From Nicotiana tabacum (taxonomy: Eukaryota > Streptophyta > Magnoliopsida > Solanales > Solanaceae), in assembly GCF_000715075.1 (NCBI RefSeq), contig NC_134082.1, positions 195,351,948 to 195,415,947 on the forward strand: DNA of 64,000 bases. Reading direction: 5' to 3'. Numbering within the stretch: the stretch's first letter is position 1; every line of letters starts with the position of its first letter. Position numbers and translations under genes: made by a program. This document shows, in pieces, positions 46,157 through 58,400 of the stretch. The notes beneath the pieces are model-generated. The model worked only from the letters and a program-made list of their open reading frames with translations. It was not told where the DNA came from and made no database searches.

Positions 46157-46446
46157 GTTTGGCCGTGCTTCTAAAATTAGCATTTTTAAAAAGTATTTTT
46201 CACAAAAGTACTTTTCAAAAAGTAATTTTAGTGGGAAACATCTTATGTTTGGCTAACTAATTTAAAAAATACTTTTGAGCAGCAATTAATATTTGGTCAA
46301 GTTTTTAAAAAATACTTCTAAGTATATTTTTCTCAAAAGTGCATTTAAAAAAATACTTTTAAAAGAAACTATTTTTTTCTGTTTCTCAAAAATTATTTCT
46401 GCTTCTACTCAGAAATACTTTTTATCTTCTAAAAGCTTAGCCAAAT
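46157..46446. mobile_element. MITE with TTTGGCC-type inverted repeats
   Basis: The left end GTTTGGCCGTGCTTCTAAAA pairs with the right end, whose complement reads ATTTGGCTAAGCTTTTAGA. The interior is filled with AAAAGTACTTTT-like words able to fold back. Exact ends and target duplication are unclear; related bases continue to about 46490. Confidence 0.65.
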
Positions 46447-46714
46447 ACCTTAAATTTAGAAAAAAAATGTTCTTTTGGTCAAACATGCAATAAGTAATTG
46501 GAGTCTTGATGAACGAGATGGTTATATGCTGTATAAAAATATTTTTTGAATTTTTACCTTCCTATACTACATATGAAACTTTATTACTATCCCTAATTAA
46601 GGTTTAACTTAATTACATGGGCATATACAATTTACCAATTATATACAAATTAGTATTAATGAGTATCCCTTTATATTAGGAATTGAATAGGGAATAAGTT
46701 ATTTCCCATCTCTG

Positions 46715-46753
46715 CTCTCTCTCTCTCTCCTCCTCCTCCTCCTCCTCCTCCTC
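46715..46753. repeat. (CT)n-(CCT)n microsatellite
   Basis: Pure pyrimidine run of CT then CCT units. Confidence 0.93.
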
Positions 46754-47130
46754 GTCTGTTCTTTTCCCAATTTTTCTTTCTTCATTTTTCTACGCCTTTT
46801 ATCCTCTCTCTTTTTTTTTCCACGGAATTCATCAATGAATTTCAATTATGTTAATATAGAGTCTTAACTTAGCAATTTTATATCATGTTGCACAATTGGT
46901 GTTCGAATTGAAATTATCAATCAATAAATTTTGAAGGTGTTTGACTCTCTCCCATTGACAACCATTAAAAAGTTTCGAAACTTTGAATTCGAATTTGGGT
47001 TTTCAAAAATTATTATTTGTTTGGATTGGGTGTTGCAAACAATTAGGAATGTTCTTTGGAACTTATATCTCACATTTGAGGGCGTTTGGTGAAGATTAGA
47101 CTTGGTTTTGGCTGAATTTAAGATTGAAAG

Positions 47131-47218
47131 AAGGAGGAGGAAGGAGGAGGAGGAGGAGGAGAAGGAGAAGGAGAAGAAGGAGGAAGAAAGAGGAAGGAGG
47201 AGGAGAAGAAGAAGAAGA
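47131..47218. repeat. (GGA)n/(GAA)n purine microsatellite
   Basis: About 88 bases of near-pure purine, mostly GGA and GAA units with interruptions. Confidence 0.93.
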
Positions 47219-47374
47219 ACACATGACATACAATAGTTACGAATTGTATTAAAGTTGTATGCAAATTGTATTTAAATTGTATTATGTTGTAGTTATATAT
47301 TTTTTTATTTGAATGTTGTATGAAAGTTGAAAAATAGTTGTATAATGCATGAGCAGTTGTATAAAATTTGTATT

Positions 47375-47571
47375 TGTTATAAATAAAATTTTATTTATGG
47401 TGAATGTCTATATTTAGAGAGATTCTAAGGTTTATTACTTGGTGGCTAAGTCACCCTCTCCCTATAAATAGAGGGTTCTATTCCATTGTAAATCATCCCA
47501 TATCAATAAGAATTCTCTTCTCTCTACTTTGCTCTGCAATACTCTTCCTCTTCTTTTATTGTTTCATAACA
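47375..47571 (+). repeat. 5' LTR of the decayed Copia element
   Basis: 197 bp, with TATA-like CCCTATAAATAGAGG near 47460. Confidence 0.88.
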
Positions 47572-50500
47572 CGTTATCAGCACGAGACTCTAACCAATTG
47601 AGTAGAAGATTTGGGATTGAGCATAATGATTGTCAATTATTCTATGAACTTCCTTCATGATTAAATTCTGGATTTAAGGTAAGTATTTTATTTTTCTCTT
47701 TCAAATTCTTGACATTCTATAATTTGATTTTAAATACAAGCAAAGACGATAAATTTTGATTGCAACTCTAATGGAGTTTGAAAGATATTATAACCACCCA
47801 TAGTGGTAAAATTTTTATGCCTCGCCATGATCAAATTCATGTATGATTGTGGGCAAAGAATTGAAACCCCGTCCCATTGAATTTGCTCCATTCTCATTCC
47901 CTTTAGAGAATGTGATAGCCGTATGTGATAAGTCTGAAAGAAGATAAAATTATTACTATGAATGTATCAATGTATGTGGACGTGACAATAAACGAAATTA
48001 TAATCGTCATCATTGTGGTAATGAGAACAATAAGGATTCTCAAAATAATCATTCACTTTGTGAAAGTAATATTTGTCATCGATTTGACATGAGATTTTAT
48101 AAAGCACGTATAGATGATTATGGTCCATTCATGATGTGAATATGACAACATCTAATTTATGAATGCATATTCATTCTTGGAAGAATATGAACGTGCTAGT
48201 GGTAGTGAATATACCACACTCACCTCTAGAAGGAGGTTTGAGATGATATAAGAAAATAATGTCATTATTATGGCATGAATGGTCATTGGTCACGTACCTA
48301 TTGCACACCAAAATATTTTGGTAATGCGATTATTAAAGAATAACATTAATGCAAGAAACATATCTTGCATATAATTTTGACCATAACCATAATGGTATAA
48401 CTTTCTCCTTGAAAGAGATATATGACCATATGAATCTTGATGAATATGTGGTAGTATAAAATTAATTGAGAGCTCTGGAAGAGCCAATTATACTATTTTA
48501 GAGAAACACAATTGATTACCAATAAGGTATTGTGTTGTAGTAAGTCTCAAAGAAACTTATTCAGTTTCTAAAGTATTCGCGGAAGCGGTTGGTTATATTG
48601 AGACTATAAATAAAGGAAAGATTTAATATCTTCTATTACTATAACTTGTAGCGGAGTAATATATATGTGAAGAGCTATCCGCTTTATTCTCCAATTTGTA
48701 CTACATAAATAAAAGAATGCAACAATAAAGTAGAAGTTTATTGATATAAAAACTCATATCATAATAAACTTGAAGTTTATTGATAATTGCATGCGTCATG
48801 GTGTAAACCTGAAGTTTATCAATATTGATAATTTATTCAGTTGGCATAATTGGTTTAGCCATATCAATTTAAGTATGATGTGCAAAAATAATAGAGAATT
48901 CACATGGGTAAATATTAAAGAACTAGAAAGTTCTTTACGAATTCTCTTATATTGCTTATTCTCATTAATTAATTGACCAACTAAAGTTGGAATTGAATCC
49001 CATGAATTCTGGAAATATCAAAGGTGAATATGGACCCATTCACCTGCCATGTATACCACATAAGATGCATTTATGAGATGGTTACATGTACAATTATTAT
49101 TAACTCGCAACATGTTGTTTTGCGAGGTAACTTGCTCAATAGTTTAATTTCGAGCATAATTTCCAGATTTTCTATTCAAGAAGTTCATCTTGATAAGTTG
49201 GTTTACATCACAGCTGGTTTAGCAAAATAATTTATTGAGTGCCTCCACTTAATAGCTAAATTGTTGCTGATGAGAACAAAGTTATCTATATCAGTTTGAT
49301 ATAGGTCATATACGAAAGTATATTACATTCTCCCCTCACAAGTGGTTCGGGGTCAGGAACCAAATAATTTCAGACCATAACGTATATATTGATTAAGACC
49401 ATAACGTACAAAGATGGGTTCCCAAAATTGAGGAAGCAAGTTAGTATTTATAACATGAGGCGAAGACATGATAAACAATTGAGAAAAAGTTACTTGGAAT
49501 TGATTATCATTTGTATATCTAGATCCTCAAATACGATAATATGAACCTGAAGTTCATAAAAAGATAATTCATCTGCAATATATTGCAAAGCATGCCAGAC
49601 GCATTTGCTTACCCAAAGAAAGTAACTATATTCTCATTGCAAATGCTCATATTAAATCCTATAAGGACAAAGTCTATGGTACGCTTAAAGCGTATAGACA
49701 AATCGGTTTCAAATAAACTTCTTGATAAGGAAGATGAGCAAATGATCAAATGATCATAATAAAGGAGGCAAGTGATCTAGAAGATCACATGACATAACAC
49801 TTCATAAAATCTCATGAGAGATTAAGGTACCTGAATATATGAATGAAGAGATCCCTATGTTATGTCTTTATGAAAAAATATTGGAACCGATATAAAATGT
49901 TTGTCGACGACATCTATCATAGCGCTAAGTATAGATGAGGATCTTAAGTCTATTGAATATAGACACAAAAGTATTGGCCAAATGGAAGAGACACAATTCA
50001 AGTAGAATTGATTCCATATGAAAGACACATAATTTTGTCTATGTTGTTCAAATACTTGAAAGTATAAAGTCAATGGTATGTGCAATCAGTTTTCGATATC
50101 TTATATGTCTAGCATGACATAAAAACTTGATATGCATCTAAAGTCTATTATATGGCTTATATGACTTAACCTATATGACAATCCTTGAAGGATTTAAATC
50201 GCTTGAAGCATATACAATTCTTGGTCCCGAAGTACCGTATGATAAGTGTAATTTGTGCACATATGTATTTTGCTATAACTATAAGCATGATAATGTGATA
50301 GCGAGAATACCTCTATGGAGATATTGAAAAGGCCATTCTACGACAGTTTATGAAGACATTACATCTCTATCAAGAATGATGATTTCAAGATACAATATAT
50401 TCATTCAAGTTAATATGGCTGATTTGTTTATCAAGTCTCTACCAAAGATCGTTTTGAAGATGATGCACAGGATTGAAATGCAAATGCTTAAAGATGTGAA

Positions 50501-50725
50501 TTAATGCTCTAATCAGGGGGAGTTAATACGTGTTGTACTCTTTTTCCCTTACAAACTTTTGTCCCACTGGGTTTTCCTTGCAAGGTTTTTAACGAGGCAA
50601 CCAAAAGGCGTATTGTTAGATATGTGTACTTTTTTCCTTCTCTAGAATTTTTTTCCCACTGAGTTTTATTTTAGTTAAGGTTTTAACGAGGCATATTATC
50701 TGTTGAATAGACATTCAAGGGGGAG

Positions 50726-50922
50726 TGTTATAAATAGAATTTTATTTATGGTGAATGTCTATATTTAGAGAGATTCTAGGGTTTATTACTTGGTGGCTAA
50801 GTCACTCTCTCTCTATAAATAGAGAGTTCTATTCCATTGTAAATCATCCCATATCAATAAGAATTCTCTTCTCTCTACTTTGCTCTGTGATACTCTTCTT
50901 CTTCTTTTATTGTTTCATAACA
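50726..50922 (+). repeat. 3' LTR of the decayed Copia element
   Basis: 197 bp, about 96% identical to the 5' LTR; all differences seen are transitions. Confidence 0.88.
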
Positions 50923-50927
50923 ATATT

Positions 50928-51964
50928 TAAGTTATCAATACTATCTTTTTACATAAAGTTATTGATATGTATCAAAATTGTATTAAGAGAGAAAGTTTTG
51001 ATTGAAATTTCAGAGAGGAAGAAGAACACACCACATACAAAATATATACAAATCATATACAAAATATATACAAAAGACATTTTGTATTATGAAAATTGTA
51101 TTAAAGTTTATGATATTGTAGATCTATTTAATATAAATGATAAATTTTATATAGAAAACACATATTACTTGTGACTTGATACGTTGAGTAAAGTTTTCTT
51201 CTTGGTGTTGTTGGAACTTCGGTGTTTCTCCATTTGTGTTTTCTTGCTCCATGAGCTTTTCTTTTCATCTGAAACTTTCCGATCAATTATGTTCTAGTGT
51301 AAATAAAAAAAATTAAGACATCAATTCCTCCATCTTCCTTTAGTAAAATGTATATATTTATAAAAAATTTAAAGTGAACTTTTAAAGAAAATATTTTAAA
51401 TATTTAAAGCTAGAGAAATAATTGTTTGTGTTCTCAGATAATAAAAGCGTACAAATATTGTAAATTGTATCTATTTGATCAGAGCAAATTGCTGGATAAT
51501 AATAATAATATAATATAATATTCGTAATTAATAACAAAAAGAAGAGTGCAAACTTGATGAATGGTGCAAAATTTTGCTTTCACATTTTGTATCTTTAGCA
51601 GAGAGAAATGATGTGTAGTTTGGGATTGGTACAAAAATACTGAGAATCAGCTGGAAATTTGATTGTTTTACAAGCAATTAAGGCAACAGGAAAACAAGGA
51701 AACAGGAAGGAGGAAAAAAGAAAAATGGTGTGACTGAATCCCCTAATTTAAGGCATTAATCATGGATTGTATATAATTGGTAACAAAAACTTGTTTAGGG
51801 CGGGTAATATATAATATTTGGATATTTTTGGTAAATAAGTTTCATATACGGTATATGAAGAAAAAAAGATCCCAAAAAACTTTGTACGACTTGGATTGGG
51901 CTGGACTCTTCGGTTTCGTTCGCTTGGCCCATTTTAAGTGGAGGTCCAATTCACTTTCGACACT
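50928..51964. other. Intergenic, nothing recognised
   Basis: AT-rich, with short ATAT and TAATAA runs; no gene. Confidence 0.5.
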
Positions 51965-53165
51965 GGGGGAAGTGCACAATTAGCCACTAATTAAAGATGT
52001 CTTTACTCTTTAGCCACTGTTTAAAATGTATTTACTCTTTAGCCAATGCTTAATAAATTGTTATCCGCCTGGACGAAAATACCTCTGTGCTAGACATGGG
52101 GGCTGTGTAAATATTAAGGACATGGTGTCCTTAGCTTCATGAATGCTGTGTAAATATTAAGGATAAAGTGTCCTGTCTTGTCCTTAACTTCATATGTGCA
52201 TTGTAAATATTAAGGACATGACGTCCTTAACTTCATGTGTGCAGTATAAATGTTAAGGACACGTCCTTAATATTTATATGCACCTTTTGTTGTTAAACTT
52301 TAGGACCTCATGTCCTTAACATCATATATGCATACATAGTTTCCTTAACTTTATGAGTGTTGTGTAAATATTAAGGACATAATGTCCTTAGCTTCATGAA
52401 TGCTGTGTAAATATTAAGGACAAAGTGTCCTATCAAGTCCTTAACTTCATATGTGCAGTGTAAATATTAAGGACATGACGTCCTTAACTTCATGTGTGCA
52501 GTGTAAATGTTAAGAACACCACGTCCTTAATATTTACACAGGACTCATGAAGAAAGGGTAAAAACATCTTTTCGTATTAATTTTAATAGAGTATTAGCTA
52601 TTTTTGCTCAACATTAAAAATGCTGGATAAAAACTAAATACCATGTTAAAAAGTGGCTATCCCACGCTATTTCTACTTCGACACTCACCTTGACAATTGG
52701 AAATCAAGTCAGGATTACTTTTAAGTAAAACGGGCTCACAACCGCAAGGGGTGGAAATGGCCGCATGTAGCCACTTTTAAGTATACTATTTGAATTATAC
52801 TCCATCTAGAGTTTACAATATATTGAACGATTAACTAATTCACTCAAACTTCAGGACACGACGTTCTGAAGTTTAAACATCAAAGTTCAAACTTCAGGAC
52901 ATCATGTCCTAAACTTCGAAATTGTATCCAAGAACTCAAATTTTATGTGCTGAATTTTAAATTAACAGTTCAGAAGTGTTTTGTATTTCAAATTAGCAGC
53001 TCAAAAACTTAGGACACTAAGTTCTGAATTTTCAATTAGCAACTCAAAAATTCAGGATATTTAGTCCTTAAGTTCGGATGAATTGACTAATTTTTAAATA
53101 CATTATAGATTATGAATATATTTTAAATACTGGGCTTAAAAGTGACTACCGGTGCACTTCACCCC
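51965..53165. mobile_element. Terminal-inverted-repeat element with palindromic minisatellite core
   Basis: The left end GGGGGAAGTGCACAATTAGCC and the complement of the right end, GGGGTGAAGTGCACCGGTAG, form imperfect inverted repeats reaching CACT on both sides. The core (52102-52550) is a two-level tandem array described separately; 52800-53060 holds related AACTTCAGGACACGACGT words. No transposase frame. Non-autonomous DNA element (Mutator-like is a guess). CTTCGACACT words at 51955 and 52676 leave open that two adjacent elements are involved. Confidence 0.55.
52102..52550. repeat. Higher-order array of palindromic monomers
   Basis: Monomers of about 43-55 bp share GTGTAAATATTAAGGACAT, then a near-mirror ATGTCCTTAACTTCATG. 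The ordered group starting at 52102 repeats from 52359 (period 257) with the same variants in the same order: TAGCTTCATGAAT, then the one with the extra TCTTGTCC/TCAAGTCC, then GACATGACGTCC, then a TGTTAAG(G/A)ACAC type. Each TTAAGGACATGACGTCCTTAA is a hairpin-forming palindrome of about 20 bases. Confidence 0.85.
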
Positions 53166-54030
53166 TCACAGGGGTCACTCCATTGCTTTCTTTCTTTTTC
53201 TCATAAGATTAAGTGAAAGAAGAAAGAAACGAGAAAGTAGCTGTTATGAATGATAATAGTGACATAGAGGACAGCAGGGATGACACGTTGGATAAGAATA
53301 ATCCTACTCAGCCTAGAAAGAGTAGTCGTGTGAAAATGGCATGTAGAAGATTAATTGATTTTGTGGTGGGGCCAGGCTAACAGAATGGGCTGAGGGAGTG
53401 CGTGCTATGCGACGTCTGGAGCATAAGGAATCTGTTATAAATCACTGTTGAATGCTAATAGAATACTTTGGTCATGGAAAAGTAGGCGTGCATCAATCCT
53501 TAATTCTACTTAACCTACAGATACACTTGTAAAATAAAATCAATAGTTTAAGTACTGCGAGAGCTAAGTGTTCTACATCTATTAGGAGTATATAGCTTCT
53601 CGTCAAAGTGCAAACCTGCAAATAGATCATAAAGTATACGGTATCCTAGATCATATGAATCACATTTGATATAATCTTAAAATCTCATATATCATTGTTT
53701 CTTGTATTCACAATCATAACTCATAAGTGCACCAGTGAACACAAATAAATGAGATTACATCAATGATCTTCCTCTTCTCACGATCCCCTTAATATTAGTT
53801 TGACTGCTTTTCTAGATATGCTCCGCTAGACCGAATCTGTGTACATGGTCTTTTGGAAACACTAAGATAGCTAACACCACACTAAGTCTCAAGTATCTGA
53901 TCGGAGTTTGTGAGGGTATGAAATCTTAAGCCATCATAAAAGCTCTGGGTCTCACACAACAATAGGTTAGAGAATGGACTGATGTTAACCAATCGGACAT
54001 GCTTGCATTCTAATGCAAAAATGGTCGTTC
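53166..54030. other. 3' flank of the second MATE gene, no gene
   Basis: A 44-codon open frame at 53246-53380 (MNDNSDIEDSRDD.., ending FVVGPG) stands out a little but has no support. The rest is ordinary intergenic sequence. Confidence 0.45.
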
Positions 54031-57000
54031 TCATGATTCGTTCAACAATGGGGTTTTACTGCTATCTCGCCACTTATTTAATCGATTTTTCGTTTTCTCC
54101 ACCTGAAAAAAGAAAGCGAGCTAGAGTGGTTAGAACCGATTTTTAATCGGTCTATCTCAGTTCAATAAAGGAGTAGTATATTTCAAGTATGAGGATCGAC
54201 TCATTTAATTCTTTAAATTTAAAAATCAACCTTTTTCATATATTTCAGAAATCAAAATGATGTAGGAGTATATAATAGACACAAAGTATTCTACATTTAG
54301 TGGCGGAGAAAACGTACCTCGTCGTCCCAATTGGTTCGAAAAGTGGCCCATAGTAAGATTAGAGTTTGTATGGCTGTTCCTCCAAACATGCCCAGCCATA
54401 ATCCCTACACATTTACCCAAAATTAAGTAAATAAACTTGGTTTAATCACAAAAGAAATTGCTAAAACTCAATTAGTCTTTCTCCATTCTAGTATTTCAAA
54501 TGATTCTATTAGACGAGCTTTTTGCTGGCGATTATACCAAAATTGAAGAAACAAAACCTGCTTATTAAGGAAAATAAAAGGATAGAAAGGACTAATAACT
54601 GCCATAATAACCTGCTTACCTTAGCTCCGAGTTTGAATTTGAAACCAAGAAGAACACCCAATGGAATGCCAACAACGTAGTAACATCCGACGTTAACGTA
54701 AGCTACAAAACCTTGCCATCCACACCCAACGGCCACCCCTTCAATCAAACATAATATATGTTCATATCATTAATTAAGGAGAACTCATGCATTTATGCCG
54801 ATTTCTAGTTGCATTATCCCTGATAGTGAAATTCATAGTTGACCACATCATGAGGAAGTGCACAAACAACTATTCTTAGGGCTGCTATTTACGGATTAGC
54901 TAGTACTTATTTTGTCATAAAATATTGAACTAAAAATCTAATTTTAGGACAATGCAAGGCATTTATGTCCCAAACAATTGAACTGGAATTCTGAAATTCA
55001 AGACACGAGGGCTAATTCCTAATGTCAAAGATATTCCAATTAATAGTCTATTCAATTAACCTCAACATATGAAGTGAATCTAGATATGTACATTCTACCA
55101 TATAATTATATTAATTATCTTGATTTTCAGCAGAATCTTAAGATACAAAGTTGACAGAAGACTCACCAGATAAAACAGGTTGAATACCATTGAGAACTAC
55201 TGAGGCAGCCAAGAGTGGTGCAAGTTCTGAGGATGCTTTAGCAATGGTTTCCCCGCCTGTGAATGCATAACTCATCACATCGCGAAGCAACATCACTACT
55301 ATGGCAATGACTACAGCAATCACGAACGAGCTTAATGTTACCACCACAACTGAAAATGCAGCTGATTTTGGATGTCCAGCTCCCAATTCATTGCTCACCC
55401 TTACACTGACATTTTCAAAAATCAGAGCTGTGTAATCTTGTCTGACTTTCAAAAATCTAGTTTAGCCTATCATTTTTGTATTCATTCTGAACAGAGGAGG
55501 CCTTTACTAACTATATTTTACAAATTGAAAGTGTTTCTAGAGAGTTTAGTATTCCAGTAATCCATCGCTAACCTTGCAGCAGCGTTGAAACCAACAGATA
55601 ACATGAACACACATCCAAGAATTGTGTTACTGCAAGCAAATTCTATGATCATCAACTACACATTAACCCAAATGGAACACAATGCAGAGGTAACTAATTT
55701 ACAACAAGATATCCCACTCACCAAACAGCTAGAGAATCCAATGCCACTTCAGGATTTGGTAGCAAACCAGCAACTAAAACCAAAATCTGAAAGTACCACG
55801 CCTCCAAACACAACATCACAGATGAAGCAGCTGACAACTTAAAGAAATCCCACAGCCCAGAAAACGCTTGCAGACTAAATCCACTCCATGTTTTCTTGCA
55901 TGTATCACTCCACAATATGTACATAAATTGTGCAATGACTACTATCCACCACGAAATACTTAGAACCAAGGCTCCTCCAAACAATCCCCACTCAAATACA
56001 TAAAGCACAATCCATGTTAGGAAAAGATGGAGGACTAATGTCGCTGCTGCTATATATGCGCTGGGATTTACAATACTTTGGGCTTGCAAGAACTTTTGGA
56101 TAGGAAAATTGGCAGCATAAGCAAATATTTGAGGAATTAAACCATAAACAAATAGTGCAGCTGCTGATGCAACTTTCTCTGATTCTCCTAAAAAAATTAA
56201 AATTGGCTTTGAGAATAAGTAAGCCACCATTATCGGTATTCCGGATAACATCAAGAGGATAGTTGATCTTTGAAGATATATTCCAAGACTTCCATACTTG
56301 TGAGCTCCATATGCCTGCCCACATAGTGTCTCCACTGCACTCCCCATCCCTAACTGCTCCAATAAAATTGTTTCTTCAATAAAACAAAAAAGGGTAGCCC
56401 GAGCACTAAGCTTCCGCTATGCGCAGGGTCTAGGGAAGGGCCGGACCACAAGGGTCTGTTGTATGCAGCCGTTTCTGCAAGAGTCTGTTTCCACAACTCG
56501 AACCCGTTACCTCCTGGTCACGTGGCAACAAAGAAAGTGCCATTGCCGGGGAAAAAGAAGATCTGCTTATATGGTAGGACGATTAACAAGAAGGAATGGC
56601 AAGTCTACAACACTTGTATATAACCTTAATTAGTCAATCAAGTTATTAAATAATACTGCTCCAAAAAGAATATTAATAGTAATTGATTCAGTTTGTAGCA
56701 AATTAGTTATACTAGTGCCATGATACAAATATGTTAACTAATAGGGTAGGTGATAGAAAATTACCATGACGCCATAGGCCAAGAGTTGAATACCTTCATT
56801 GCCAAGGGAAGCAGCAGCGAGTTCAAGATTACCGAGATGACCACAGAATAGTTGGGTAGACATTGAAGTGATATTGTTGAGCAAATAAACAATGAACTGA
56901 TGGGGCTGCTAGCCGGAATAGATTTTTCAATTCTATAACAGAGGCTCGCTCAAGCATCTGGAAATTGGACAAGCTTGTGTCAGACAATATGTCTTCAAGC

Positions 57001-57089
57001 TCAGAGTTTATATGCTCTACAGCCACCACTGGTTCTTTGGGTTCTAATAAAGGTTCCTTTGACCCTTTTTCTTGAAAATATTCATCCAT
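54031..57089 (-). pseudogene. MATE (DETOXIFICATION 40-type) transporter, one-base frameshift in exon 1
   Basis: Exons on the minus strand: 57089-56765, 56353-55722, 55629-55573, 55405-55167, 54738-54620, 54404-54318, 54102-54031. All introns are GT-AG. The protein keeps the MATE plan: acidic N-tail (SELEDILSD), two six-helix bundles, [102 protein letters not shown]. Apart from one lesion it would give about 509 residues, normal for the family. The lesion is an extra base at about 56894 in helix 1: the frame after RLAAPSV turns into HCLFAQQ and the exon is 325 nt instead of 324. DTX40-type carriers export secondary metabolites or xenobiotics against protons; substrate unknown. A single-base error in assembly would restore a functional reading, so pseudogene status is provisional. 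Confidence 0.88.
56386..56551 (-). mobile_element. TS/Au-type SINE in intron 1 of the second MATE gene
   Basis: Read on the minus strand: B box GGGTTCGAGTTGTGG, GACTCTTGCAGAAACGG, ACAACAGACCCTTGTGGTCC, CATAGCGGAAGCTTAGTG, ending CCCTTTTTTG. It is the same family as the split copy at 1571 but complete and less diverged. Same orientation as the host gene, wholly intronic. Target duplication not obvious. Confidence 0.85.
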
Positions 57090-57891
57090 GGTTTCTCTTC
57101 AGTAGACTCTTAGCCCCAACCTCAGATTTGTTTTTGCAGAAATTAGAGCTTTTGCCTGGACATCACTTTTAATCTTGAAAGAACAGAAGCTACTGAATAA
57201 TAACCATACCGACAGTAATATAATTTTGCATTATATTAAAGTCAAAAGAAAAATCATTGACGTAACCAATCACAATTACAAATACTTTGTTTTATATCGA
57301 ACAGATCGTGGGCAGGTTTTTCTACACCGTGAACAGATGGCTGCTAAGGGAATGTGAAAAGAGGGAAATGTACCAAAAGAATAACGACAATCATGCTTTA
57401 TCAAAAGTTACCCCACTTTGAAGCCACCTTTTTTATTTTAATATATATATATATATATATTAATCGAAAAAAGTCCAAAAATATTCCTAAACTATGGTAT
57501 ATAGTTCATTTTTATCCTCCGTTAGTAAACTGGGCCAAAAATATTCTCACAGTTAGCATAATGTGTCACTAATGTCCTTTAACCCACGAAGCTATGACAT
57601 GACAGCCTCATAAGCGGACAGCACCTGCTCCGAAACCCATTTTTGGACCTTTTCCGTATATTAATTATCCCCCATACACTTTTAATTTCAAAATCATTGT
57701 CTCCTCCTTCGTTTCCTCCCTTGTAAGTTGTACCCCACCACCGACTCGTGTCGATTTTTGTCATCATTTATATATCATTTGCGACCATAGTGAATCAAAT
57801 TGACAAATCAATCAGCAACCCCAAAGATGCGTAATATAGTCTGAGATATATGATATTAATAAAATATCCAATTAAAATAGAGGGTGCACAT
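57090..57891. other. 5' flank of the second MATE gene
   Basis: The promoter should lie here on the minus strand but I cannot point to a secure TATA. It contains a TA run at about 57440-57460 and, at 57470-57610, a stretch of a dispersed repeat (AAAAATATTCCTAAACTATGG). Confidence 0.45.
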
Positions 57892-58400
57892 GAGTAGGGT
57901 ATACAAAGGGACCGTCAAACCGCACAAAATTAATAAATCGAGTCAAATCGAAAAAAAAATCCAGACTATAGTTTGGTTTGATTTGGTTTGATATTGAAAA
58001 AAAAAACCTCGATCATAACTGATTTGATTTGGTTTTAACTAAAAAAAGTCAAATCGAAACCAAAACAGCCCGACATTATATGCATACAAGTTTTAAAAAA
58101 AATTATACGTAAAAATATTTATTATAATATAATTTATAAATTTTTTTTAAATTTTTTGTAGTTCTTTCTTTTTAATATATTATTCAAGTTTGGACTTAGA
58201 ATGTTTGAATGGTCAAATATATTTTATAGCCCATAAAGTTAGTAACTCGAATAAAACTCAAGCCAAAATAAGATCAATACTAATACTAACAAAAGAAATT
58301 CAATTCAATACTATGAATTATAATAGTGTTGAAAATCAATTTTTTTAATTTTGCATTGGTTTAGAAAGTAAAAATAATTTTGTATTGATTTATACCATTA
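57892..58400. repeat. Truncated GGTTTGGTTTGG-type hAT MITE
   Basis: The left end GAGTAGGGTATACAAAGG is followed by AAACCGCACAAAATTAATAAATCGAG and the repeated TTTGGTTTGATTTGG words of this Solanaceae family. The right inverted repeat is missing before the LINE begins. Confidence 0.5.

Larger units (their letters stand above)
46447..47369. other. Intergenic with purine/pyrimidine microsatellites
   Basis: Nothing coding. It holds a CT/CCT run at 46715-46753 and a GGA/GAA run at 47131-47218, complementary to each other. The poly-serine frame across them (46921-47229, minus) is a by-product. Confidence 0.6.
47375..50922 (+). mobile_element. Decayed Ty1/Copia element with short LTRs
   Basis: Two 197-bp LTRs (47375-47571 and 50726-50922) begin TGTTATAAAT and end CATAACA, differing at 8 positions by eye. 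CGTTATCAGCACGAG after the 5' LTR is the PBS region of a known plant Copia group, and AAGGGGGAG precedes the 3' LTR. Flanking GTATT and ATATT match at 4 of 5. The 3.15-kb interior is AT-rich and riddled with stops, but scraps of the pol C-terminus remain, for example NMADLFIKSLP near 50416 and MHRIEMQMLKDVN ending at about 50504. It lies between the two MATE genes. Confidence 0.86.

Noticed and set aside
46921..47229. Poly-Ser/Leu frame on the minus strand
   Set aside because: Produced by the GGA microsatellite, no gene context.
52102..52550. CRISPR-like array
   Set aside because: The repeats are adjacent diverged palindromic monomers without unique spacers, in a plant genome; a minisatellite inside a DNA element explains them.
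53246..53380. 44-codon frame MNDNSDIEDSRDD..
   Set aside because: Short and without promoter or homologue that I can name; kept only as a remark in the flank entry.
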